Assembly: GCA_023055505.1 (NCBI GenBank)
Contig: JALIRH010000007.1
Coordinates: 18,345,152-18,409,151 of the forward strand
Source of the DNA: Callipepla californica brunnescens
Taxonomy: Eukaryota > Chordata > Aves > Galliformes > Odontophoridae
DNA: 64,000 nt
Reading direction: 5' to 3'
Shown here: piece by piece, positions 23,406 to 37,800 of the stretch
Layout of the letters: each line of letters starts with the position of its first letter
How positions within the stretch are numbered: the stretch's first letter is position 1
Program-made: the position numbers and the translations under genes
The notes under the pieces: generated by a model
The model's database searches: none
Seen by the model: the letters and a program-made list of their open reading frames with translations, nothing else
Told to the model about the DNA's origin: nothing

Positions 23406-26400
23406 ACCATGGGAGGCCCAAGAGAGAGATCAGGACACCTGGCCCAGCCCCCAACCATGCTCAGAGGGCTTGCATTTGTACTTAGCACCTGAAAGTAATA
23501 GCATAACATTTTTGTAAGGCTGGGCATTCTCCAGTTCACATAGAAACCACACCAGATCATTGCAAGAAGATACAGAGAAGAGGAATGAACTTGAAAAGTG
23601 GATATAACAACAAATGAATCAAGCCTACTTTTGTGAAGAAGAATCCTGAAAAGAAATACAGTTTGTTAGCAATCCTATAAATCTTCACATTTTTCCCATA
23701 TTCGGCTAGACAGAAAGTTGCAAAGACCTCATGAGGAAATCAGAAAAATGAACTAAATAGTAGAAGTTGAATCATATGCCGATAACTCCCAGAAGCAAAA
23801 ATAAGATTCCTCCAGTCAAGTATTTCCATTGCTTAGCTTATGGAAAATTGTTCTATATTTAGAAAAAGAATGAACTGGGTTTTTACTGTTTATGTAGTAA
23901 TACATGATTTTTTCTGATAGGAACTTTTGAGAGACCTAAGAAGTTTTTGTCTATGTGCATAGATTCGCAGAGTAAAGTAGCCTGACCAACAACAAAAAAC
24001 ACTATAAAACCAACAAAATTTAGTGCTTATAAAGTGCTAAAAAGTACGCGCAAAACTGAGGAGCTGATCTGTCTTGCAGTGCTCACACTCCAGTTGACGA
24101 CTTGAGGTGAGAGATGATTGAGAGATCCATGTGAGCTCTATGTTCTTTTTGAAAAAGAATGAAAACAGATGATTTGCCATGGATAGATAAGCAGGTTTAT
24201 ACTGTTTATATTATGGCAGTAACCAGAGGGTTATGCATACTATTGTATGTAGTGGTTTATTTTTTTTCCATGAACATAAGTCTAAGGCCACGTGTGTACC
24301 ATGCAGTAGACTGTCATTTGAACAACATCAACTGGCTCAGCAAAATGGTCTGGATATAAATATTATTAGCCAAAGCATCTGCTGTTGGCCAGTGACAGTG
24401 GGAGGATATGAAAATAGACAAGCTTTTAATTTTATATTGGAAGTCTGGCAGGCTGCACAGAGATACTAGTGTGAGTCTCAGAGGTAGTTTAATGCTATCA
24501 GCTCAAGTCAATTAATCTTCCTTTTGAGCCATGCACACTGGCCAGGCACAGTCAGGGCTGCTCTGCTTCCTCTTGTAGCCAGCAGAAGATGTCCCTATGT
24601 GCTGGAGGGGGTCCAGCCCTTGGTATCCTCCCATTGCAGGCACCCCTTACATCAGTTGCAGTGGCATTGGCAGGTGGACAAGCAGGCAACCAGGAGGCAA
24701 CTGACATTGGCCAGTTCATGTCCATTACCCGCTTGAGGAGGGCAGACATGCTATGGGACATGGGTCTTTCAATGTATTCATTAGTAGTGTAGAAAAAGAG
24801 GCATCTCAACACGGATAAAAGCAAAGAGTTGTGAGGGTATTGCAGTACAATTAAAGAACAGCAGATGATGTTGAGTTTACCATGAGACAACAGTCCTGCA
24901 ATCAGCAAGCAGCTCAGTGAGGTGAGGCTGGCAAGAGACTACTGAAGACCCAAATAAATTCTGTTCTTATTTCTACCATTCCTGCAGTACAGAAGAAGGC
25001 ACTAGCCCAAGGCAGTGGAGCAGATGATAACCACACTCTCAGATGAGTGACCCTTTTCTGGGCAACTCTGTGAGGGTACAGCTGGAAAAAATAAATCACT
25101 CATAATCTGGCACCATAAAAACTTCTATTTTTATGCTGTTGTCAAAATTCAATGCTTCAAAACATAGGTGGTAATGGAAAGTCCTTTATAAACCCCACCT
25201 CTGTCCTTATTCATTAGCTTTGTTATCAGCTACATTAAAATAATTTTTCATGGTTTTATTGGTTCAAATGCACTGAGGACTCTCTTCCTCTCTGCTCTTC
25301 TCTGGTAACATCTACAACATAATATGTGGTCTTGTCTCCTCACCTCCCATCATGTTTTTTGTTCTACTTTTCAAACTTTGGTTTTGCTTTCCCAGTTTGT
25401 TTCCTGCAGTGAGCAGTACTACTGCTTCTTCTGTTACATCTCCGCAAGATGGAAAGGATCTTATATTCACAGGAAACACAACTTCCTAACGGAAAATGGT
25501 TTTCCCAGCCACACTTAGGTAGCAGACATACACCATGCAGTCAAGCAAAGTATATACTTCAGCATTTAAAACACTTACCATGTAACATCTTCGGGCTAAG
25601 TAGATTCTGCAGACACATGAAAATACTAAACATGGCATTCAAATGCAGAATGTCAGTTTGGGTTGCTATTGTTTCTGAACTCTGTTGAGATACAGAGCTT
25701 CATTGCCAGAAGTCACCATTGCTCACATTATAACCATGGAATTGGAGCTGCCCCAGACTTCCATAATTTGCAGCTGGATCCCTTTCTTCATACAAGCAGC
25801 TGGATACTTGTATCCACTGCAGGCTTGAACTACATCTGAGAAACCTGCTTAAAGACAGCAGAAATGTAAAAGGCCACCTGTAGCATTTACCCTATTTATT
25901 TGCATTAATCCCATATTACTTGATGCAAGGAGAGACATACTAGTTATCCAAGGTTTATTTTGGTATCAGAAAGCACACAAGTGTGCAAATTAGAGTAGAA
26001 AAAGAACATTTAGCATTAGTAAATCTGAAAACAAGTGCATCTTTTGTTTTCTGCTGGAATGGGATCCAGATCAGGCTAGTTTGTGTTACATTCCCGGAGG
26101 GAGCATGCTGTTGCAGCATGTCATATATCAGATCTAGGCATGAACCCATGGAAACTAACACTTGCCACAGGTGTTATAAATTCTGTGTTATTCTGTGTTC
26201 CAAGGGATTCTTTTCCAGTTTGCTGATAAATATTATCTGACAATGCCTGAAATCTAAAATCCTCTGCTCACAGAGGAATGGCACTGAGAGTGTCTGCATG
26301 AACCCCAGCAAGAAGACCTCCTCACCACCAGCACCACATGCTATACCCAGCAGGCTCCTGTCCTGGCAACTGACCAGTAGCACTAATTGGCATTTGGAGT

Positions 26401-28565
26401 TCTGTACTAAAGCTATTCAGCACAGATGCACTGCGTGTGTAAAGACTCTGTCTAGTCTGTATTCAAACTGCTCCAGCCAAGCTGAGGGGCACGAGAGCCA
26501 GCACACACTTCTTGAGCCATCCAGTTAGCTCAGGTGAATCTCCAGCATCCCAGGAAAAGATATCATGGCAGAAGAGCAATCCTTCACGCTGGGGACAGAG
26601 CCACCTTCCCCTGCTCTGCGTCTCCAGAAAGAACCACTCTAGGATTTGCAAAATGCCTCTGCATGTAGCAGCAAGACATGAGATGTTTGTCAAGCGCATG
26701 AAAAATCATCAGCAAAATTTGACGGGACAGATAAACATAGGAGGCATTAACAATCACCATTTTTTTTCATAGCTTGCTTTGAGATCTCTTGGATAAGAGC
26801 AGGCACCAGATTAACCTAAAATTCTAGCCAATAGCTGATGTTATTTGAGCGTTTTTCAAATGCTTCAACTAGAACCTTGTCAAAATAAATGGTGGATTTG
26901 TGCTTATGTGCTTATATGGCAAGGTTGATCCATGCTGATGCTATTACAGCGTTGTAAAGCATAAAATCTACTTAATGGTTTCTGCCAAACCATGAATCAG
27001 TTACAAAATAATGACCTGAAGTATGTTCTTTTTTCCATTCTCTAATATTTTTTCACAGCACAACCCAAACAATTGCTCATAATTAAACTGATTGGAGGAG
27101 CAGACACTGGCAGGAAATACACTGCTGGCAGCGGTCCGATAGCACTTCATTGTACTGAATTTAGAACAATTACATCAGTTCCTTTCATTCTGCAGAAACA
27201 GGGGAGGGGGTCTGCTTTTTTATCTTCTGCTCTCTACGAGCAAAATCAATGTTTATCAAATCCCGTGAAGATGATTCGGACATTTTTAATGAACTATGTA
27301 AGTGGATCCTGCGGTACCCCGATGCCTTTGATCATCCTCTTTCATATGCTTTATGGTTGCTTTGCACTATTAGTCATAATCCATCACTTGCTTTTTTGTT
27401 TTGTTTTGTTTCCTAGAAAAGCATGAGTAGATCAGCTTTTAATGTTAGAACAGAAAATGATACACGCTTTACAGCAAGCCAGCAAAGATACCAAGCGAAA
27501 TTGAAGTCCGCATTTAAAAAATATGTGGTGACTTGTGAATTCCTCCACATCTAAGGAGCAAAAATCATACACATATAAAGCAGCATAACTTCCCACAGCA
27601 GTAAACTGAAGCTGAAGTCAGTTTTTGCCCAAGTGGAAATGCCCATTTCCAAGAAAATTCAGAGACCATAGCGTATGTTGGAACTTAGGGAGAAAAAGAT
27701 TCAAAATCACTCTGCATAAAACCCTGGACGTATCACTTGCTTGTCACGGTAGTGCTGTACCCCAAACTAGCCTTAAATCTCAATGCTTTAGCAACTTCCT
27801 TATACAAGTGTAAAACCTTCAGTTCTGTTTGAGTGCCTACAACTACGTACAGCTCCCTACATACATAGATGGAAGACGTATTTAGGAGGCACTTTAGCAG
27901 AATTAGTGACTGGTACTGCATGGAGCCATTTCTAGTTCTCATGGCTACTTTAAAAAGCAGGCAGGGGATTTGTCTTAATTTTTCAGTATGCAGCCTACTG
28001 AGCAGCTCACAGAGAGCAAGAGGATCAGATGGCCCAGCAATGGCCCCTTGCTCCCAGCAGATACACCCAACTTTGGGCTTTCATAGAGATCAGTCACTGT
28101 CTGACAGCCAGTCACTCATGCATTCAATTAGAGTGGTTTTCTCCCACATATGCTTGGAGATGTAGCACTTCCCATGAGTGGCTGTGAATAGATTGTTGAA
28201 GAGATTCTCAGAGAATGAATGTACCTCTGTTTTCACAAAGTGCTGAATCAAGGGCAAACTTTGTTCAGAAATACAGTCTGTATTAGTATGTTTATAACAA
28301 GCGAGATCTGTGCATTCATATCTCATTTGTTACCCCATAAAGACCTTGAAACAAATTCCAGGGCATACTTTGTGAAAAAAATTAAAAAAAAAAATTGTGC
28401 TGTAAATAGAGCACTGTGCAAGCAATGAGGAAGATATCGCCTGCAGCTGGCCTTCAGCAAAATATTTTGTTTCTTTATCCTTCTCTTTTATAGTTGTAAG
28501 CCGTTTTGACTTGTACTGACAGCTCCGTGGGAGCCATAACTGTAGCTGATGCTCCAAGCTTCCAC
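23406..28565. other. Intergenic DNA, no gene recognised
   Basis: Mostly AT-rich. Minus-strand frames near 24,552-24,908 and a GC-richer patch at 26,500-26,650 show no family features. T-rich GTTTT tandem tracts occur near 27,395-27,415. Confidence 0.55.
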
Positions 28566-29020
28566 AGAATCATAGGGGTTGGAAGGGCCCTCTGGGGAAC
28601 ATCGTGTCTAACTCCCTGCTGAAGCAGATTCCCTACAGTAGGCTGGTCTTAAGTATCTTCAGAGGAGACTCCACAGCCTTTCTCAGCAGCTTGTTCCAAT
28701 GCCCTGTTACCCTCAAAGTAAAGATATTTTTTTCATGTTTGTATGGAACTTCCCATGTCCCAGTTTGTGCTCAGTGCCCCTTGTCCTGTCACTGGGCACC
28801 ACTGAAAAGAGCCTGGCCCCATCCACTTGACTCCTATCCATTAAATATTTATAAGCATTGAGGAGATTCAGCTCCCTCGACCTGCTGGCCATGCTCTTTT
28901 TAATGAGCCCCAGGATGCCATTGGCCTTCTTGGCCACAGGGGCATACTGCTGGCTCATGGTCCACCAGTTGTCCACTGGAACACCCAGGTCCCTCTCTGC
29001 AGAGCTTGGCTTGGCACTAT
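28566..29020 (-). mobile_element. CR1 fragment (cluster member 1)
   Basis: The 3' end is at the left (AGAATCATAGGGGTTGGAAG). The body includes TGCTGGCCATGCTCTTTTTA and GGTCCACCAGTTGTCCACTG, standard CR1 reverse-transcriptase 3' sequence. It is the first of three CR1 pieces in the same orientation. Confidence 0.88.
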
Positions 29021-29079
29021 GAATGTCAAATACTACTGAGAATATGATATGGTATGTTCTAAAGATGATGGTAAAATCC

Positions 29080-29470
29080 ATTGAATCGGGAGTTTGGAAG
29101 GAATGAAAGATGATCTAGCCTGAGCATTCCTGTTTGGCATTGGCCACCTATAGCAGAGCACTCAGAACTCGACAGCCAGGTTTTGAACATCCTCAAGGAT
29201 GGTGACTTCACAGCTTCTGGCAACTTGCTCCCATTTTTAACCAACTTCACAGCAAAAAGTTTCTTCTAAGTATTCTTTCTGCCTTTCAAATTGTGCCTCT
29301 TGTATTCTAGGACACTACCAATACAAATTTACCTCCATTTTTTTCACTCTCATCATCTCCCGATAAGCTATCTCTTATAAAGTCTAAGCAGATCCCTCTC
29401 TCTTAACCACCTCTTGTGTGTCAGAAGCTGCAGTTCTTTACAACTGGCTTGGCTGAACTCCCTCTATTGC
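29080..29470 (-). mobile_element. Older CR1 fragment (cluster member 2)
   Basis: GAACATCCTCAAGGATGGTG, then TTTTAACCAACTTCACAGC, is the CR1 pattern in reverse orientation, but more diverged than its neighbours on both sides, so it is probably an older insertion. Confidence 0.7.
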
Positions 29471-29490
29471 ATCCGCATCTTTGAAACTTA

Positions 29491-30440
29491 GAATCCTTAG
29501 AGTTGGAAGGGACCTTTGAAGGCCATCTAGTCCAACTCCTCTGTGGTGAACAGGGACACCAGAGCTACATCAGGTTGCCCAGAGCCTGATCCAGTCTCAC
29601 TTTGAAAGTCTCCAGGGGCAGGGCATCAAACACCACTGCACAACCTGTTCCAGTGCCTCACTACCCTCACCGTAAAAGACTTTTTCCTTATATCTAACCT
29701 AAATCTACCCTCTTTGAGCTTGAAGCCATTTCCCCTTGTTCTGTCACCACAAACCCTGCTAAAGAGTCTTTCCCCTTCTTTTCTGTAGCTCCCCTCTAGA
29801 TACTGAAAGGCTGCTATCAGGACTTTCCAGAGCCTCCTCCAGGCTAAACACCCCCAGCTCCCTCAGCCTGTCCTTGTAGGAGAGGTGTTCCATCCCTTGC
29901 ATCACTTCTGTGGTCCTTCTCTGGAAGCCCTTCAAGAGGTCCATGTCTCTCCAGTACTGAGGACTCCACATGTGGACACAGTACTCCAGGTGAAGCCTCA
30001 CCAGCACAGAGCAGAGGGGCAGGATCACCTCCCTTGACCTGCTGGCCACACTTCTTTTGATGCAGCCCAGGATACGGGTGGCTTTCTGGGCTGCAAGAGC
30101 AAATTTCTAGCTCATGTCCAGCTTCCCATCCACCAGTAAACCCAGATCTTCTTCAGCAGGGCTGTGCTCAGTCTTTTCATCCCCCAGCTTGTATTGGTAG
30201 TGAGGGTTGCCTCGATCCAGGTGCACCTTGTTCTGGGAAGCCTAAGTCTGGACAAAGCACTCTGTGTGTGACTACACTGGTGCTGAGCAGAGCATGAGGA
30301 TAATTGGGGTTATTCCACTCCAAGTGTAGGACTTTGCACTTCCCTTTATCGGATGTCCTGTGGTTCCTGATATCCCGCTTCTCCAGCCTCTCAAGGTCCC
30401 TCTGAATCACAACCCTTAGTGCACTAGCCACTCCTTCCAG
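29491..30440 (-). mobile_element. Long CR1 fragment (cluster member 3)
   Basis: About 950 bp of CR1 in reverse orientation, with the 3' end at AGAATCCTTAGAGTTGGAAG. It contains CCTCCTCCAGGCTAAACACC, TCTCTCCAGTACTGAGGACT and CTTGACCTGCTGGCCACACT. Between about 30,225 and 30,310 the order is disturbed (AAAGCACTCTGTGTGTGACT, then GGTGCTGAGCAGAGCATGAG), as if another CR1 piece had been inserted or copied in. It is the longest repeat in the window. Confidence 0.9.
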
Positions 30441-33400
30441 CTTTATATAATGTACAGAGCAAGTCCCAGGACCAAAGAAACATGATGTGAATTATATAAT
30501 ATAGGAGCAGAAGTACCTTTTGACCAACCTTCCCAGTAGATTCTGTTTGCATGGTTTGCATAGCCTCAAAGATGCTGAGGGTACTCAGACCTTAAGATGA
30601 CCCCATGGCTGTGGGTTCAGCATCAGCTCAGCCGTCAGGTGGGGCCACAGTACAAAAAGGTCGTTTGTCTTCATGCTGTATCATGCCATTCTTAGTCATG
30701 AGAATAAATCAATTACACGGCAAAATGAAGGAGAGGTAACAGCTGCTTACCACCAGAAGTGTGGCGGCTCTGAGGTAGAAGTAAAATGTCAGCATTTTTA
30801 GTAGATTTTTTTCCATTTTGTGAATAATCTCATTTTGCAGTCCATCTCTGTGTGTAACAGGGAGAGTGCCTATATTCTATTTATAACTTTGCTGGGAAAG
30901 ATTCAGTGTTTTGATTTTATTAGAACACTATTAAAACAGAAACATTCCAGAGACCAAAACTGAAAGATAAATTCATATTCATGTTTATGTTCCCTTCTAG
31001 CTCACGTTCCCTAGGAGAAACACTTGATAGGAACACTGCAGCGTTACTGTTTGATTCCTGTACTTGTACCTAGCACATCTAGTGGCTTCTTTGTCAGATA
31101 ACCTTCTACAAGCAAGCACTGACTTCTTACTATTTAAAAAAAATAATTTATCATTCCAGGTAACTAAAGATGTCTTTTCAGACAAGGAGCCTAAAATTTA
31201 GTTTCCTAAACACCCATATTAAATGACAACATGTTGGAAAGGGAGATGTTCTTTTCAGAGGAATGAGGATTTATGTATCAAATCGGTTTCCTGATCTGCC
31301 AGCAATTTTCCTGAATATTCCCAGGAAAATTGCTTAATCTGCTTCTCCATTTCCTATCTGCAAATCCAGCAGATTCCTACTTCCCTGCTTTCTGCTCTTA
31401 AGCTATCTCTTATGGTTAGAAAATGGTCAAAGCAGACCAGCATTCTGCAGTGGTTACAACTCTGAAAATAGGGGACCAACAGTGCTACAGTGATCACAAG
31501 TACATAGGACATTTCCCACAAGGACAAAACACTTCTGCCTTGTAGACTGTTTTGCAAATACTCAAAGGTTATCTACTTTCTCTTTTGGTCGTATCATTCA
31601 GATACCTACATTTCTTTCAGCTTTTTCATTTCGATTTTATACAAAACTCCAAGCAAAAGCTAGATAGCATGGTTTTTCGAATGTAAATGAAAAATTGGAA
31701 ATCACAGAACACTTATCTTTTTCTAAATGAACTACCAGTTGGCTTTAGAAGACCAAAAAAAAAGTGTTTCAGTATATTTTAAATTCCATTCTCAAGTTGA
31801 ACTTTGTGATATATTAGGAAGAGATGTATGAGCAGGAAAAATTACCCTGAGGCAGACCATTGAAGATTAAAGTTAGATCTGCATTTATCTGGGGTTTTTC
31901 AGCTCTCGTGTGTATTGACTCCTATATCCTCATACTGAATTTTGCTTCTTGGTTTCACTCAGCACAGGGAGCAGGAGTAAACACTACAGATTTTCTGCGT
32001 AGATCCATGAAGTCCAAGAACAAGTCAAAGAGCTCCTTATGAGCAAGAAGTGCCATTTCTATTTTGGCTAGTTCTGCTAGTCACCACTGCAGATAGAGCC
32101 TTCTGTCTGGCGAGGGAGGAACAGTGCTGGCAAAGGGCCATAACCACTTCACCAGGGGAGACAACAGAGGGTTAGGCTCTCTAACCATTAGAGATCTGGC
32201 AGAAGAGTCTCCACTAGAAGCACTGCACACAGAATGTGCTTTGTTATATCCACTTGTGTTGGAGGCACAGCATTACCAAAGCATTTCTGAGGTAAACCAA
32301 GACTAGCCAGGAAACTGCCACGTACCATAGTTTTAAGATTTCCAGTAACTTGACATTTATTTTAACTACAGAACAATCGTCAACTCAAGTGCTTTGTATT
32401 GGTGCCTTCAAGATCTGCGTCAAAAAACACCAGCTCACAAAAGGCCCTGGTATGGCTCAGCCTGAAGCACTAGCTTCTTTACACTATTCTGCAACGTCTT
32501 TGCAAGTAAAAATTCCTCAATATTGTGTCAGCTCAAAGAAGCACTGTTCATTTTCTGCTTTGCTGCAAGCCAAGGAACAATTATTGCAAGATATGACATT
32601 AAATCTTAAACTTGTTTTCTTCTGGCCATTGTCTCCTACTGAAAGATTAAAGAAAAGCCTTGACAGATAGCACAACTAAACACTGACTTAAATGTAAACG
32701 GATCTTGATTTTTAGCCATCTTTCTCCAGGCTCGATGAAGTCAATCCCAAACTCATTCCCCACACACCCAAAAGCTCAGAGTCAAGAAAACAGCATTGTG
32801 CTACATTACTAACTGCTCAGAAACCGACTGGCAAGTTCTGCCAATTATTTGTACCTGAATTGCGTGCTTCTTTCAGACTTGGATTAGAAATTACACTTGA
32901 AAAGCTTTTCCTCAACAGCATTTTCTCACTGCATCCTTGGACAGGCTGCAGGCTAGGACAAAATCTTTGTCTACACTCACATGGATTTCAGCCTTATTTC
33001 TGCTATTCTAAGAGATATGAATAAATTATGCTATAATTTTCTCTGACATGCATTGTTAACTAGATCTTTCCAACGATAGACACAGCTGGTGCTCCAATCT
33101 GGGACTACAAATGCAAGTTTATACGGTACAATTTATGGCAAATATGTTTCCTTACAAGCTAATATCACAACAAAATTATGTGTTCTCCTCTCAGATTTTA
33201 ATCCAACTGATTTTATCTCTAACTCTACCTTCCAAACAATAAGCACAGCCATGTGCTGGACTGCAAATGACCTCAGTTCTGGTAAATGCACGCAGATGCA
33301 CTTAACCTGAAAAAGCTACCAACAACCCCCAAAACAGAACTGACCAAATCAATGGCATGGAACTGCCTAAAATATTGCTCACCCAGCAGGCCTTTCTAAA

Positions 33401-33767
33401 TATTTTTAGAATTTCAGCATATATAACCTATATAATTAATGCACAGCTATGTATTCTTTTTCATTTCATCCTTTTTTTTTTTAAAGAAACCAACAGTTGA
33501 ATGACATCACTGTGCCTAGATTCAAACTCCCTGAACATCGTTTTATCACTCCACTCAGCTGAAAATATTTGCCTTTATGTAGATTTGGAGACTACATTTT
33601 ACACCCTTGGGTTTAATAATAGAGAAAATAGCAACAAGGGCCAAAGGCTGACTAGTCATGTATGAAGTAACATAAAATAATAAGATACTCCTATATAGAC
33701 CACTTCATATGTCTAAGACAAGAAGAAGATGCCTTAATTTTTGCCATTTTGACTGAAAAACTTGGTC
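30441..33767. other. Intergenic DNA, nothing recognised
   Basis: AT-rich, stop-dense, and without clear repeats. Confidence 0.6.
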
Positions 33768-33893
33768 CTGCACTCAGAGGGCAGTGGGCATGGCCCCGAG
33801 CTGCCAGAGTTCAAAGAGCATTTGCACAACACTCTCAGACACAGGGCTTGAACTTCAAGTGGTCCTGTCTTAGCCTCAGAGCTAGGGATGCTT
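33768..33893 (+). mobile_element. CR1 fragment
   Basis: CAGTGGGCATGGCCCCGAGC, AGTTCAAAGAGCATTTGCAC and TCAAGTGGTCCTGTCTTAGC are a diverged form of the CR1 3' region seen again at 39,766. It is truncated before the usual GATGATC terminal block. Confidence 0.75.
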
Positions 33894-34869
33894 TTACATA
33901 TTTACACTTGTGCAACTTCAGAAAACAAGATCAAGTTTCCCAAATTCCCAAGTATCACACTCTTTCAGAAAACTCCTTTGTAGGATGCAGAGAAGCTTCT
34001 CAGATGTCTGCCAAGGAGGAAACGCAAGAGCAGCCAGTAGTCTGTCTTGTTATTGATAACTATTCCCAACTAATTAAGTAACTATTCATTTGCAGGCTTC
34101 TAAATTACTTGCTCTACAGATTGCCATCACTTCATGATACAGCAGCTAACGGAAAGATGTCAGTCCTGGGGTGCTTGGTGGTAGAAAAGAATGGGTCCTA
34201 CGGGCGCAGGTCCTTCCCAGAGCTGGTATGGTCTGGCTGGAGAAAACAGGACTTCTCACTGCTATCTCAAAAGCCTTGCCCCCATGACACTGAGCCCACA
34301 GGCTGCTGCCTGCCATGCGCACTGCCCTGCAGAGCCAACAACTGGGCACATTTCATCACCCTCTACTACTGGGAAGACAAAGTTTCAGCCTGTGCTGACC
34401 TACTGACTTTGCTCCTTCTTTTGGGAGAGCATTTGCTGGCCATAGCCTCACAGCCCTGCAGCTGATACAGCGTAGCTGAGGTTTTGGGCCAGCACTGACC
34501 AGGGTTACTTTACTGGATGAGATCACAGCTGTATTTTTGGAGAGCTATACACAGATGATGGGAAACAGAGGAGCTCTCAAGTGGAAAATTTTAAGGGTAC
34601 CAAAGACTGAATGCTCACATAGGGGCTGAAGTTTTCACCAGTTATTAAGAGCTTTCCCATTAGCGAGAGTTACGTTAAAATTCCTTTGCATCATTATGAA
34701 CCATCCCCCTCCCCTAAAATCTGGAAAGGCTTAGGACCTCATTAGCTGGGAGAAAATAACTAACTAACTAAATCAAGAGGTGGAAAACGAGCTAAAGATT
34801 ATTTCCTCGCGATATCACCACCCCAGCCCCCACTACCATCAGCAGTATGTAAGAGGTAAAGAACACTGT

Positions 34870-34885
34870 AAAAAAAAAAAAAAAA
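34870..34885. repeat. A16 homopolymer
   Basis: A run of 16 A bases. No retrocopy is recognisable upstream of it. Confidence 0.95.
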
Positions 34886-37800
34886 TCACACAGAAAAGTC
34901 TGTGCTGGATAAGTGACCACATCGGACGACTTCTCAGCTTCACGATGCTGTGGTCAAGACAATGACCTTCCCCAGAGCTGGCAGGAGTAACTGCGATCTC
35001 CTCCTGACAGGCCGCTGCTCTCCACACAGCCAGGCCCCCAGGCCAGAGGCAGCTGTGCCGCCGGCCCACGCAGGGCCCATAGCAGCATCATCCTGCTCCT
35101 GAGGTTCAGCCCGAGTTCAGGAGCCGTGGCTCACACACCCTCGTTGCCATCTGGCCAAGGAAAGCATCACTCAGGCTTTTGTTACAGAGCGACGCACACA
35201 GGCTGGAAAGTTCAGTTTGCTCATTTTAATAGGAAGTGCTGCAGGGTTGCCGTGCAGTTCAAAACAACCATACTGCAAATGTACTCTGTGAGGAAGAAGC
35301 AGTAATACAATGAGTGGAAACAGCACTCACTGCTAGCATTTTGCTTCCCTTTTGAGAAAGGGCGTTCGACTTCACCAATTAATTTGCATCTCTTCATATT
35401 TTGTACAGAATGAATTAAAACAAACGTCTGTGTTTTGCCTTTAAGTTTAAACTGTGTTCTGGATTCATCTCCAACTGAATGGAAAACAATTCAAAGGCAG
35501 TGTTCAGCAAACACTTTGTTAGTTATTCATATTTTTCTTCCTCCTAGAAAGGAGAGCAGTTAACAAATGACCACATTCAACTACGCTTATTTAAAATGCA
35601 AAGAAAGAAAAGAAAACGCACCAAAGTAATGAGCAGGTCATGTCTTTGGGGAAAATCCTGTTGTGTTACCTTCCTCTAATGCACTTAAATGGAAGAGAAA
35701 CACATCACTGAGGTATTCTGGTCAATGACTTACGGGTGTTAGTTTGGGTCTTGAGGAGTGTGTGGCCTGCCAGTGTCCCATGACAGATGTGCTCCCTTAC
35801 AGCCATACACACAGATCTCTACCAGCTCTCAGAAAGAAGAGAGATTAAATGAGACTGCACGTGTCTTGCAGAGCATGGGTGACTGGCAGCAACATGCTGG
35901 GGTACATTTCGCTTCATACATGAGTTTGCTGCTAAAAGACTGAAGAATTGTCCAAAAATTCCTGAAGTGAATTTGACAGAAATTAGAGAACTGTATTCTC
36001 TGCCCCACTTACATGATTCATATTCCCTAAATGTGATCAGAAACGGTGCTGAATTATACAGTGTTCCATGGTTTGCATGTACCTAAAACCCACTTAGCAC
36101 GCCAAAAGGGTATGTAAGTGATAAAAGCCAGCACCAGAACTCCCAAATCGTTGTGAAAATCTCCCCTTCCCTCCCCCCCCTTTAGACTTGGCTAGAAATA
36201 AACCCATTAATTTTGGGCGGGATTCACTCTACTAAAAGCTAGCTGGCTGGAGCTGAGCTAGTCACCATGGGCCCCGAGCAGTCAGCAGAAAGCAATGTGC
36301 ACCTCCTGGGAGGCAAGATGAATCACAGCAATGCAGCAGTGCTTTTTCCAGAGCACCCTTCCAACAATGCGCTGCGGGAGCTTCAGTGCCAGTGCCCGTA
36401 GCTTTAGTTAAAACCTGTCGAGGGCTCCACTGAAGACCTCTTTCTTCTGCTAACACTGTTAAAACCACTTTCTCTAACACTGTCTTCCCTAGCTTTTAAC
36501 ATGCTATTTACCATCATTAAGACCTTCCGATCTCTAAGTGCTTACTTCAACAGCTTGTGGTGAGCAACCTTGCTGAAGCCTTAGACCACATGGCTTTCCA
36601 ATCTCAACGTCCATCCATGCCAACTGATCCTTTCAGGCTCTTTGCAGGCAGTATGTAAGGCATGATTTCCCTCTAGAAACTAAATCAGCTCTTCCACAGA
36701 ATATTTCTTCAGGTTTCCATTAATACATCATTATTAAGATCACCAGTTTTTCCAAGCCCAGTCTGATCAGCAGTTTCCTAGATCTTACCGGTGCCTTTTA
36801 AGAAAAAGAACTGATGTTATGTTAGGCACTTCCCAGTCCTCTTGGACCAAACCTACATGAAAGGAAAGCTTCAAAGAGCAGTACAGCTGCTTCACTCTCC
36901 TGCAGCAGGCTTGGGTGAATACTACGTACTCCTGGTAGTCCAATCTTGTTTTGTTGATTTAACTTAAACACTTTACCAGTTCAGTTCTGAAGCTCTTTCA
37001 GACAGCTGATGAGTCCTCTAAATACACACAAGCTTATATTTTTCCCCTCCTCATTTTGAACACACTCGTTTCCCATCTTACAGTGGTTTTTAGGATCATA
37101 GGCTATCAAGTTTAAGAATATTGCTTTATCATACAAATTCACTGCCTTTAAAAATAGCCCAGACAGTGCAAACTTCCCGAAGTCCCTCGATAACTCTCAT
37201 TCTTCCTATAAAAAGATGATTTTGAAGAGTCATGACCAAGCCCCAGAAAGGGGTGATGGGGGAGGGAGGGGGGAAGGAAAATGTTGGATACTTTTCTAAA
37301 TGCTGGAAGAATATAATGACCCCTAAAAAAAAAAAAAAGCTCCAAGTCAGCATTTCCTGCCAGGAGAGAGCTATCACCACTCTGGTTGCCTCTTCCCAGA
37401 GGAAGAAAATACATTGTAGATGTTGACAGGGCCTGATTTATGGTTTTGGGGGCTCTTACTCATATTCAGTCATCCCAACATTAAGAACACATCTATTAAC
37501 TTGCTTGTACTTACTCATCCAGGATGCCAGCTGAATTACACAATTCACCTCCGTCACTCTTTCCTTTAGCCTTCAAATACAGCACTATGGTTTAGCACCA
37601 CAAGATGCGATTCAGACTATTTAAACAATTTCAGTTCAGAAGAACTACTTAATTATGGAAGAACGTGCCCCAAAACTTTTTTAGCTTCAGGTCAGATAAA
37701 ACTTCATTTGCAGCAGCCAAACTCTGAACATGTCTTAACAAAAGGACTTGCATCTGCACAAAAAAAAATACCTCCACAGGATCAGTTACGAGGCATTTTC

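Noticed and set aside
24552..24908. 118-codon minus-strand frame with Pro/Ala-rich end
   Set aside because: No recognised family, no partner exons, and no conservation can be judged here.
34870..34885. Poly-A run as the tail of a processed pseudogene
   Set aside because: No mRNA-like sequence precedes it on either strand.
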